This document shows positions 25,184 through 33,531 of a stretch of 64,000 nt of DNA, piece by piece. The DNA comes from UBA6623 sp965217195 (lineage in GTDB: Bacteria; Acidobacteriota; Terriglobia; Bryobacterales; UBA6623): positions 434,001 to 498,000 of the forward strand of contig CBDCHL010000005.1 of assembly GCA_965217195.1 (NCBI GenBank). The letters run 5' to 3'. Every line of letters begins with the position of its first letter. The first letter of the stretch is position 1. The notes under the pieces were generated by a model. That model was not told the DNA's origin. It saw only the letters and a list, made by a program, of their open reading frames with translations, and searched no databases. The translations under genes and the position numbers were made by a program.

Positions 25184-26576
25184 TTATTCAGTCAGGCGGG
25201 GTACGTATACCGCCACATCCCCGGAAGCGGCGCGGCGCATCCCGTAGAGAATGCCGCTCCCCACATACTCGGCACAGCAGGGCTTCGGCGAATTGACGCC
25301 GGCATTACCCCCGCCGCCACTGTTTCCACCCCCGCCGCCGTTGCCACCCCCGCCGCTTCCACTGCCTCCGCCTTGCCCGTTACCGCACATGCCGGGGCCC
25401 TGCGGGCAACAAACCTCGTCCTCAGGCGGGAGAAAGAACGTGGCGAACTCCACAACGCGGTCACCGTCCCAGGAGTTTTGGGCCGGCATGAACACAATCC
25501 GACGTCCGTTCCCGTGGATCTTTCCGTTCGGGTCCGTGTTTCCGATGTATGCCGCGTAGGTTTGTGAATAGGAATCAGCATCTTGGCTGATTCGCTCTCT
25601 GAGAGCTGCGTCCTCGGTGGAGCGCTGTCCGTTCACATGGATTAGCGGCTCACCAACCACGAGGCCGTGGGACTGGCTGTTGCTGACAATGGCTTGCCTG
25701 ATGAATGCGGAGCCGTTCGCACCGGCCCACTGGAAGGTCGGCCTACCGATGTCAATAAAGCCCCGTTCCCCCGCCACCCATTGGCGGATCGAAAAACAGC
25801 TCGCCCGCATCGGGATCGTAGATGTCACCTTCACAGCGTCCTTCAAGGTCATTCGTACGTTGACCAGGAGGCGGCCACCGAATTGTATATCTCCGACCGA
25901 TCTCGAAACCAAACGGATCGGGTTCAGAGGCTCCCGGGTTGACCACCGGCGCTCTGCCGGGGTCCAGATGGGCGTGGGGGGCGTAGGGAAGCAAGCCCTG
26001 CTGGAACATCGACTTCCGAAGCTGCCCGGCTCCGGAGTCCGCCCCTACTTCAAAGGTGTTCGCGGCAGTCGGCATGGCCAGACCCAGAGGACCAAAGGCA
26101 CTCAAGGCGAACGCCGGTGTCCCCGCGGTCGTCGAGCCTCCGATCAGTGAGCTAAAGACGGGCAGGAAATACAGCTGTACCGGACCTAGGGCCGTCACGC
26201 GGACGAAGCGGTAGTCTTCCGGCGGTGTGGGAGGGAACCCCATCCACGGTCCGTCGGGATCGTCCGCAAAAAATACTCCCGGGTTCGCGACCTCTTGTGT
26301 GCCGAAAGTCCACCGGTTCGGAAAGGTCTGGGCGATGTCACGCGCTCTCTGAACGCCCTCGTCAGTCCCGTCCAGCTCCGGTGTCGCAGCCAGTGCGGCC
26401 GCGTCGGTGTAGGTTTGCAGCTCGTTTTGAGCGATGTAGATGCGGCCAAGATCAAAGGTGAGGCCCAGGATTCCGAAGAGCACTCCGGCGATAATCACGG
26501 TGACTATCAAGCCGACTCCTCGTTCATCCGAGAGAACTCTCGCGGACTGTCTGTTGATAAGTCCAGGTCGTAGCAT
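25184..26576 (-). pseudogene. TadG-like Flp pilus assembly protein with frameshift
   Basis: The first part (ATG 26576, AAGGAG upstream) has RGVGLIVTVIIAGVLFGILG, DLGRIYIAQNELQTYTDAAAL, the TadE/G-like N-terminal helix and the conserved alanine-rich stretch, then a large periplasmic domain. The frame stops at 25752, but another frame continues at once with GERGFIDIGRPTFQWAG and a glycine-rich linker (about 25300-25380) to 25184. The junction is a run of five C at 25768-25772; removing one base restores a 463-residue protein, so a homopolymer insertion or sequencing error is likely. Confidence 0.78.
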
Positions 26577-27172
26577 TATTCGCTCACTCCTTTTGTCGGC
26601 GCAATTGCGATCCGGATTCCCTTGCGGCGACTGTTTCGTTTTTCTCATGACACCCAAACTCTAACGTTAATACTTGGATAAATCGATGGATCCAATGAGT
26701 GAATTTTGATAGCCAAATTGAGCGAGGCGAATCTGGTAGCCGGGTACTCCAACTTGTAGGGTCGGACTTCCAAACAGCTAGGGATCAAGAGTACTTCACG
26801 CCCTCAGGGATAAGCCCTACGCCTGCCGGTACGAGCGCAATGTCCTTGATTGCAAGCCGCTCCTTTTCAGAGATATACGTCTATGTCGGAACCGGGGGTT
26901 GACCGTTCCGGTGGCCCGAACTCCTCGACTCCAGGTGGGGCTTCCCGGCAGTGGGGCATCCAGCTGATTGCCCGCCGATGGCTTCGCCGGGAACCGACCG
27001 AGGAGGGTACGGTTCAAATCGAACCGTGCTCGTCATAGTTAGGGCGGGCCACCAACCGAGTTGTTGAGATCACCTGCGAAAGTTGAAGTAAGTGGGGGAC
27101 TCGCCCTTAGCAACGGCGAGGGGGAGATCAATCCAGCTCAACTGCAGCGCAGCGGATGTCGGAGGTCCGGGT
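26577..27172. other. Intergenic region upstream of the tad-like operon
   Basis: About 600 bp that should contain the operon promoter for the minus strand. I see no convincing promoter boxes. A hairpin CTCGCC(27100-27105)/GGCGAG(27115-27120) lies near the end of the neighbouring gene. No supported gene. Confidence 0.35.
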
Positions 27173-27706
27173 TCACGGGAGCGCCGCGTGAGGCGTTGGT
27201 GGTTGCATCAGGTGGATCAGCCCCGCCGCCGTCATCCTCGCTTGTCCCACGAGTTCGGCCAGCGGGTCAAAACGGACCTGCCTGTAGCCGTACCCCTCGA
27301 CGAGAACTCGCAGTCTCACGGCGATGTAGTTGCCGTGAAAGCGGATGAGCTGTTTCAAGAGTTTCCCGGCAAAGTGTGGGTCTTCACTGAGCGGCGCCAG
27401 CCGAAGGTTCACGAACCAGGCTCGGCAGAAGTCGGAGCGCAGGTCTTTGAGGAAAAGGGTCATGACTCTGCGGCGAATTCTTCTGCACCGCCGAACCTTA
27501 CTGGGATCAGCGTCGGAACAATTGAGAATGTAGGCTAGATCCGCTGGAGAGAAGGCCCGCGCAATCGGCGGGTGCGGATCCGAGAATTCTGTCTCAAGTT
27601 TTTCGTCGAACTTGTCCCGAAGTTGAGCTTTTGATCGTATGAGATCCCAAGCGAACACAGCGGCGAACGTCAGTGGAAGAACGACCAGAACAATTACTAC
27701 TGTCAT
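27173..27706 (-). CDS. Hypothetical protein with N-terminal membrane anchor
   Basis: A 177-residue protein with an N-terminal hydrophobic segment (VVIVLVVLPLTFAAVFAW, about 3-20) and a basic cytoplasmic domain. It contains FSPADLAYILNCSDADPSKVR, RRCRRIRRRVMTLFLKDLRS and a C-terminal RFHGNYIAVRLRVLVEGYGY with FDPLAELVGQARM. The coding pattern is regular, but I know no function. It lies between the tad-like operon and a response regulator, same strand. Ribosome site is weak (GAAGC). Confidence 0.6.
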   Translation of the reverse strand: MTVVIVLVVLPLTFAAVFAWDLIRSKAQLRDKFDEKLETEFSDPHPPIARAFSPADLAYILNCSDADPSKVRRCRRIRRRVMTLFLKDLRSDFCRAWFVNLRLAPLSEDPHFAGKLLKQLIRFHGNYIAVRLRVLVEGYGYRQVRFDPLAELVGQARMTAAGLIHLMQPPTPHAALP

Positions 27707-27993
27707 GCGGTTACAGCTTCAGGCGCCCCGGGGACGGCCCAAGCCCGACGGCTTATCGTCTCTCAGTTGACCCAATCTTACAACACAGCGAGAAACCATT
27801 GAAATCCGTAGATCGCCCTAAATTGCGCGGTGAGAAAAGTACCGGGGTGGGCCGAAAGTGCCGGGCGATCTATGCTCAGGGTTTGAGCACGAGAACCGCA
27901 AGGGGCGTTCTCCCAATGCGTCTTGGCGTGATACGGGATTACGAGACGGGCGTGGCTGCTATCTGTCCATGCCCGCACCAAGGCCATCGCGGG

Positions 27994-28668
27994 TCATGCG
28001 CTGCGCAGCAGAGGAATCTTGGACGCGATCGCGTAGAGCACCAGGTGCGTCCTGTCGGAGACACCGGTCTTCTTGAAGATGTGCTGGAGGTGCGATTTCA
28101 CCGTTTCTTCCGAGACGTGCAGCGCGTCTGCAATCTCCTTGTTCCGCCGGCCGTCGCAGAGCAGCGACACGACCTCCAGCTCACGACTCGTAAACTCAGG
28201 CACGGGTACCGGGTCGGAATACTGGCGCATGACGGAGACCAACGTTCGATTGTCCAGCCAGACTTGCCCTTGCTGAACTGCTCGGATGCCGTGAATCAGG
28301 TATTGTGTTGCGTTGGATTTCAGCACAACTCCCGAAGCCCCGTACTTCATCGCCAATACATGGCTGTTTTCCTGGTCAACAAGTGTAACAACGATTACTT
28401 TTACGGCTGTCCCTGCCGACCGGATCTCCTTTAGAGTTGTTAACCCATCCTTTTCCGGCATCAATAGGTCCAAAATCAGCACGTCCGGTTTCACGGCTTG
28501 AAGCATCTCGAGTACGGCGGCTCCATCTTCCACCTCAGCGACCACTTCAAAATCGGGCTCGCACGACAACAACCGGCGCAGCCCATCTCGAAAGATCGGG
28601 TGATCATCGGCAAGTGCGATGCGGATCTCACCCGCTTCAGACACATAGTCTGGTCGCTGATAGGCCAT
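27994..28668 (-). CDS. NarL/FixJ-family response regulator
   Basis: A 224-residue two-component regulator. The receiver has the acidic pair in ALADDHPIFRDGL, the phospho-acceptor Asp in LILDLLMPEKDG and Lys in VVLKSN. The C-terminal LuxR-type helix-turn-helix is FTSRELEVVSLLCDGRRNKE with EIADALHVSEETVKSHLQHI. ATG 28668 is chosen because GGAC lies a few bases upstream; a GTG 6 bases earlier is the alternative. The 5' end and upstream DNA are paralogous to the truncated copy at 31772-31930. Intact; its partner kinase is probably the broken one at 30280. Confidence 0.9.
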   Translation of the reverse strand: MAYQRPDYVSEAGEIRIALADDHPIFRDGLRRLLSCEPDFEVVAEVEDGAAVLEMLQAVKPDVLILDLLMPEKDGLTTLKEIRSAGTAVKVIVVTLVDQENSHVLAMKYGASGVVLKSNATQYLIHGIRAVQQGQVWLDNRTLVSVMRQYSDPVPVPEFTSRELEVVSLLCDGRRNKEIADALHVSEETVKSHLQHIFKKTGVSDRTHLVLYAIASKIPLLRSA

Positions 28669-28876
28669 TCGCACGTCCTACGACCGACCCCTACGGTGAG
28701 CTGCCGTTCAGGCAATCGATAATTCGGCGATCATCGACGATACCATGCCGGCGCACCGGCACCGGCACCTAACGACACCGAAGGAGCCAAGAGGATCGTC
28801 TCGCGGCAGCGCTGCTCCTACAACTGTGGAAATCACGAGCAGTTCATTGAAAACCGCCCTATTTTCGACCGAGGGT

Positions 28877-29536
28877 TTAGTTCTTACCCTGATAGGGTTC
28901 TTCAGTTGGTATTGGAAGCAGTCCGGATCTGATGGCGTACTGAGTCAACTCAGCAATGCTGCGAATTCCCAACGTTTCTCGTATGCGGTTTTGGTGGAAT
29001 TCCACCGTCCGGGGAGAAATCTTCAACTCAGTCGCGATCTCCTTGACAGAGTGCCCTTCCGCGACCAGCTGGAGTACTTCTCTTTGCCGGGGTGACAGCA
29101 CTAGCGCCTTCCGTGAACCCTTCATCAGGGACCTGACTGTACTATCGGCTACATACGGAGTGACGTAGACGTCGCCCGCGAGGACCGTTCGGATCGCGGC
29201 TACAAGCTCGGAGGCGGCGGAGCGTTTGAGCACGTAGCCACGCGCGCCGTCGCTTAAAGCCTGCGAAATGTAGTGCGAGTCCGCATACATGGTGAGAAAT
29301 ATGATCTTCGTCTGCGGCAATGCTTTGTGGAGTAGGCGGCCCGCTTCGATACCGTTCATTCGCGGCATGCCGATATCCAGCAGGATCACATCCGGGGCCA
29401 ATTTGGCGGCCACCTCGACAGCACTGCGTCCGTCCTCCGCTGTTCCGACGACATCAAATTCGGATTCAAGCAGATTTCGGAACGCGTCGAGAAGAAGCGT
29501 GTGATCGTCGGCAATGAATAGGCGCGCTTTGCCCAT
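28877..29536 (-). CDS. NarL/FixJ-family response regulator
   Basis: A 219-residue two-component regulator starting MGKARLFIADDHTLLLDAFR. The receiver shows the acidic DD pair, Asp in ILLDIGMPRMNG, Thr in IIFLTMYADS and Lys in YVLKRS. The helix-turn-helix is LSPRQREVLQLVAEGHSVKE plus ELKISPRTVEFHQNRIRETL. The family is complete. An upstream frame extends 10 residues to 29566 but with poor coding character. It is separated by about 210 bp from the next regulator on the same strand. Confidence 0.9.
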   Translation of the reverse strand: MGKARLFIADDHTLLLDAFRNLLESEFDVVGTAEDGRSAVEVAAKLAPDVILLDIGMPRMNGIEAGRLLHKALPQTKIIFLTMYADSHYISQALSDGARGYVLKRSAASELVAAIRTVLAGDVYVTPYVADSTVRSLMKGSRKALVLSPRQREVLQLVAEGHSVKEIATELKISPRTVEFHQNRIRETLGIRSIAELTQYAIRSGLLPIPTEEPYQGKN

Positions 29537-29832
29537 GAGTTCACAAATTATACAAGATATTAGCACTAAAACAAGACGGCTGCACTAGTGAAATCCCCAG
29601 GCCCATCCAGAGTGTCGCGCGGGATACGTTCCCGCAAGGAACGCGTCCGCTTCGCTCCAATCCGACAGAAGTCCGAGGCAGGCGTACAAACTTTCGCGTT
29701 GTTAGGGGCGTGACGTCTGGTATTGTTTGGTATTGTCAGATTGTGGACGCGCACTGCTTTCGCGGGCGCCCCACACAAAAAGGTCCCGGAACGGCGGGCA
29801 GCTTGCCACGCGAACGAGAGTTCAATGATGTG

Positions 29833-30020
29833 CTTCCGCCACACGAGAGGGAGCCTGCATGCTTTCTCGTAGAGGGCCGGCGGGTGAACGAGATTGCGAC
29901 TTGCCTGAACCCGAGGGTCAAGACTATCGAGACGCAGTAGTTCTACTCAATGGGCAAGCTCGCCATCCACAACAAGGCGGGCTGGTGTACTACGCCGTGC
30001 GCCGCAAGATCATTGGGATG
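29833..30020 (+). pseudogene. LuxR-type helix-turn-helix remnant
   Basis: Plus-strand DNA reads LPPHEREPACFLVEGRRVNE, IATCLNPRVKTIETQ, then a TAG, FYSMGKLAIHNKAG and, after a one-base shift near 29982, LVYYAVRRKIIG. This is the C-terminal LuxR/GerE domain of a response regulator (LTxREREVLQLxAEG...NEIAxxLxxSVKTVExH...MxKLxIHxxAxLVxYAxRxxII). The receiver is gone and both a stop and a frameshift are present. Confidence 0.75.
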
Positions 30021-30279
30021 CCCACCAAAATCGATTCCCTTCGCAAAAGTGCTGGGGACCCGATCGCGGCCTTCCGTTGTGCTGACCCTTCTCGAGCGAA
30101 CGGCCCGGTTAAGGACTCGGCTCAAGTTGAGAATCGTTTCGCCAATGGGGGACTTGAGGTGCCGCGAGGCTTCGGTTCGATGCGAGGTTTGACCTATCAT
30201 ACCGACGTCGAATTTTGGAGCGTGATCTACCCAATTGAACCGGGCTGAGCGGAAGCGGAGGGGATAGCAGGAGACGGAA

Positions 30280-31775
30280 ATGAGGAATCGCAGTATCAGC
30301 GAGCGCAAGGAGGCACAAGAGACGGTGCGCGCCACGGAACAGCACGTTCGGCTTCTGGTGGAGGCGACTAGAGCTATTCCCTGGGAGGCGAGCGCCGAGA
30401 CCTTTCAGTTCACCTATGTCGGTCCTCAAGTCGTCAAGCTGTTTGGCTATCCGCTCGAGCGATGGTATGAGGACCATTTCTGGATCTCCCACATTCACCC
30501 TGCCGATCGGGACGACGCAGTTGAGTTCTGCCTGAAATCCTCCCAGAGTTTCGAAAACTACGAATTCGAATACCGCATGATCGCGTCAGACGAGAAAACT
30601 GTTTGGATTCACGACATCGTGAACGTGGTGTCTCACGATGGTGTGCCTAAGACCCACCGTGGCTTTCTGATCGACATCAGCGAGCGCAAGCGCGAGCAAG
30701 AGGTATTACAAAATAGTAAAGAGCAGCTTCGTCTCATCACCGATTCTTTACCGGTATGTATCTCGTACGTCGATGCGGAACAGCGATACCAGTTCAACAA
30801 CAAGACGTACGAAAGCTGGTTTGGCCTCAGTCGCTCGGAACTCAAGGGACGTCACCTGAAAGAGGTTTTGGGGGCCTCCGCCTACGAGACAATCCAGGGC
30901 CCAGCCGAGGAAGCGCTCTCGGGGCGGGCGGTGACTTTCGAAACCGTGCTGCCTTATATTGGCGCAGGTGAACGGCATGTGCTCGCCAATTTTGTTCCCG
31001 ATGTTGCAGATCGAGGGAAGGTCAAGGGGTTCTTTGTACTTGTGACAGATATCACTGAGCGCAACCGGATAGAGAAAGCCCTGCGGCAGAGCGAGGCTGC
31101 CCTGCGACAAAGCCAAAAGAGTCTCCGGGGTCTGGCTGGTCGACTACTGTCTGCTCAAGAGGACGAACGCCGTCGTATCGCCCAAGAACTCCATGATGAC
31201 TCAATCAGCGGATGGCCGCGGTCGTCATTGGGATCGGGACGCTCGAGCAGCAGCTCGCCAAGTCCGACAGACCCATCGGCAAGACTTTGGCTCAACTGCG
31301 GGGCCAGGCGGAAGACCTCTCCGATCAGATCCGCCAGTTCGCCCACAGGCTACATCCTTCGATCCTCGATCACCTAGGACTAGTCGCGGCCCTCAAATCC
31401 TTGTGTGAGGAGTTCGGCCAACAAACTGGCGTCCGGATTACATTCCGTCACCGCAACGTACCGAGCGAGCTTCCGTCTGAGTTGGCACGATGCCTCTACC
31501 GCGTAGCGCAGGAATCCCTGACGAACGTCGCCAAGCACTCCGGTGCAAAACGAGCTAGCCTCTCTCTGACGGGAACCAGAGATCTGCTTCGCCTTGCCGT
31601 TACCGACCGGGGCACCGGTTTCGATCCTGAGATATTGGGAAACAATTTGGGAATTGGCATGATCAGCATGGAGGAACGAGTAGGGGTCCTCTCGGGAAGG
31701 TTGTTCGTCGAATCTCACCTTGGGGGTGGCACGCGAGTTGAGGCGCATCTCCCCCTGCTCCACAACAACACCTAA
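30280..31775 (+). pseudogene. PAS-PAS-HisKA_3 histidine kinase with frameshift
   Basis: ATG 30280 has AGGAG upstream. Two PAS domains (about 22-135 and 143-270, each ending in DITER or DISERK) lead to the HisKA_3 dimerisation helix ERRRIAQELHDD, whose His is the phospho-acceptor. There the frame shifts: a missing C after GAC at 31200 turns DLNQRMAAVVIG into another frame. The rest is in frame at 31212-31775 with the ATPase boxes AQESLTNVAKHS, DRGTGFDP and GIGMISMEERV. Adding one base gives a complete 498-residue kinase of the NarX/DegS type. Real mutation or sequencing error cannot be told here. Confidence 0.82.
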
Positions 31776-31930
31776 AACTGGAGTGCGGGTGGAAAACGAG
31801 ACCAAGGAAGGAGGAACTTACCATCGAATGGAGAGGAGGATGGCCCATCTCGAAAAATTGGGTGATCGTCCGCAATCGCGATGCGGATCTTACCGTTTTG
31901 GCACGTGTTGGTTGGTCGCTGACATGCCAT
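31772..31930 (-). pseudogene. Truncated response-regulator N-terminus, paralogous copy
   Basis: The minus strand from ATG 31930 reads MACQRPTNTCQNGKIRIAIA, then DDHPIFRDG, nearly the same as the start of the intact regulator (MAYQRPDYVSEAGEIRIALA, then DDHPIFRDG). Upstream DNA is also similar, so this is a duplicated gene start. After about 30 residues the similarity ends and the frame closes at 31772, overlapping the kinase stop. Confidence 0.7.
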
Positions 31931-32476
31931 TCCGACCTCCCACGAGAGGCCCCGTGATGAGCTGTTCAGGGGGGATCATTGCGACGACTATCTCTCATTA
32001 CGGTCATCCTGCGAATGAACGCAATTTCAACTCCGCGGCGGCTCGCAGTCCGAGCGTCTCCCAAGTGCATTTTTGTAGAATTCCACTGAAATCTATGGAC
32101 CCTTTGTACTATTGCACTCCCCGTTTTGTACTTTCCGACATCAGCAACAACCTTCCGTAATCTGCGGTGAGGTTCCGATTCCCGACCATACCGGCCGATG
32201 ATAACCTCGATTTCACAGGTTGGAGCCGTCCGATAAGAGGGACGCCGACGGCCGGGCCGAATACACCCGCAGAGGCGTCAAAGAGCGGCCATGGCCAACG
32301 AAGATTTCGGGAGCGGCACTCCCGAGTTGTGAAATCTTCGGTTTCGAGCGAAAACGGAACCGGGACTCACAGAGCGTAAGCTCTGTCTTGAGCGCCGAGG
32401 ATTAGTAGGGACAACGCCCCTCACGCTCTCCTTCTTCTCCGGTTCGACTACAGTTTGCCTCCCGAACGACAACGTC
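31931..32476. other. Leader region of the exopolysaccharide locus with a small hairpin
   Basis: About 550 bp before the first export gene. The left part resembles the upstream region of the regulator at 27994-28668. A perfect 7-bp hairpin with GTAA loop, ACAGAGC-GTAA-GCTCTGT, lies at 32369-32386, about 90 bp before the ATG at 32477. It could be a regulatory leader element, perhaps linked to antitermination. No supported gene and no clear promoter boxes. Confidence 0.4.
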
Positions 32477-33502
32477 ATGCGATTCCTCTTGTTTCTCTTC
32501 CATCTCATATGGACCGCCGCGGCCGCCGCTCAGTCGTTCCCGGCGGCGCCGCTCGGGGACCGAAGTCCGAGCCTCGGGGGCGAGGTGCCGGTGCCGGTTT
32601 TGAAACCCGTCGACATCGCCGACAAAACGTACCGGCTCGGTCCCCATGACACGATTTCCGTTTCGGTCTTGGAGTTGGAAGAAGTTTCCGTCACCTCCTT
32701 GCGCATCACTCCGGACGGTTTGGTCGCACTGCCGCTCGTAGGCCGCATGGCGGCCGCGGGCATGACCATTCCGGAGTTGGAAACGAAGCTGACCGAAGAA
32801 CTCAGGCGCATGGTTCACGAACCGCACGTGACCGTCGGCCTGGTCGGAGTCCGAAGTCGTCCGGTGACGGTCCTGGGCGCAGTGAAGTCCCCGGGTATCT
32901 ACCAGATCGAAGGACGTGCTCGGTTGCTGGATGTGCTCACGATGGCGGGTGGTTTGCGCGAGGATGCCGGTTATCGTATCCGCGTGAGCCGGCGCATTGA
33001 GCATGGCGATTTGCCTTTGCCCCAGGCGCACCGTGACGCCGGCGGTGCTTTCAGCATCGCCGATATCGATGCGCGCGAGCTGACGGAAGAGCTCGACCCG
33101 GCGGCGAACGTAGAACTTTGCCCTAACGACACGGTTTCCGCGCCGAAGGGGAAAATGGTCTACGTGTTGGGAGCGGTGTTGCGTCCCGGAGGGCTTGTCC
33201 TCGCCGAGCGCGAACAAATCTCGGTTTTGGAGGTTCTCGCGTTGGCGGGAGGGCTGACATCCACGGCAGCCAAGAGGCGCGCCAAGATTCTTCGGTCTGT
33301 CGAGGGTCGAGTCCGGCGCGAGGAGATTGACGTCGACCTTCAGAGCATTCTCAAGACGGAAGGGCGGGACGTTTCCCTAGAGAGCGAAGACATTCTGCTG
33401 ATTCCCGAGAGCGGCGGGAAGAAGGCTGCTGCCGCTGCGTCCGCGGCCGCGCTCAGTACACTTCCCACCGTGGCGCTTTGGCGTCTAATTCGAGGGAATT
33501 GA
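32477..33502 (+). CDS. Polysaccharide export protein (Wza/GumB-like)
   Basis: A 341-residue protein of the outer-membrane polysaccharide exporter family. An N-terminal signal (MRFLLFLFHLIWTAAAAAQS) is followed by the Poly_export domain (YRLGPHDTISVSVLELEEVS, about 53-72, through ITPDGLVALPLVGRM) and two SLBB-like beta-grasp repeats (VTVLGAVKSPGIYQIEGR and VYVLGAVLRPGGLVLAE). No lipobox Cys is evident, so anchoring may differ from E. coli Wza. It is the first gene of the plus-strand locus and precedes the co-polymerase by 29 bp. Confidence 0.9.
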   Translation: MRFLLFLFHLIWTAAAAAQSFPAAPLGDRSPSLGGEVPVPVLKPVDIADKTYRLGPHDTISVSVLELEEVSVTSLRITPDGLVALPLVGRMAAAGMTIPELETKLTEELRRMVHEPHVTVGLVGVRSRPVTVLGAVKSPGIYQIEGRARLLDVLTMAGGLREDAGYRIRVSRRIEHGDLPLPQAHRDAGGAFSIADIDARELTEELDPAANVELCPNDTVSAPKGKMVYVLGAVLRPGGLVLAEREQISVLEVLALAGGLTSTAAKRRAKILRSVEGRVRREEIDVDLQSILKTEGRDVSLESEDILLIPESGGKKAAAAASAAALSTLPTVALWRLIRGN

Positions 33503-33531
33503 CGGCCATCCATTGGCTGCGGGACATCCCC

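Noticed and set aside
25290..25390. GC-rich glycine-encoding stretch as a regulatory repeat or CRISPR-like array
   Set aside because: It encodes a glycine-rich linker in the TadG-like protein, and the units are irregular without spacers.
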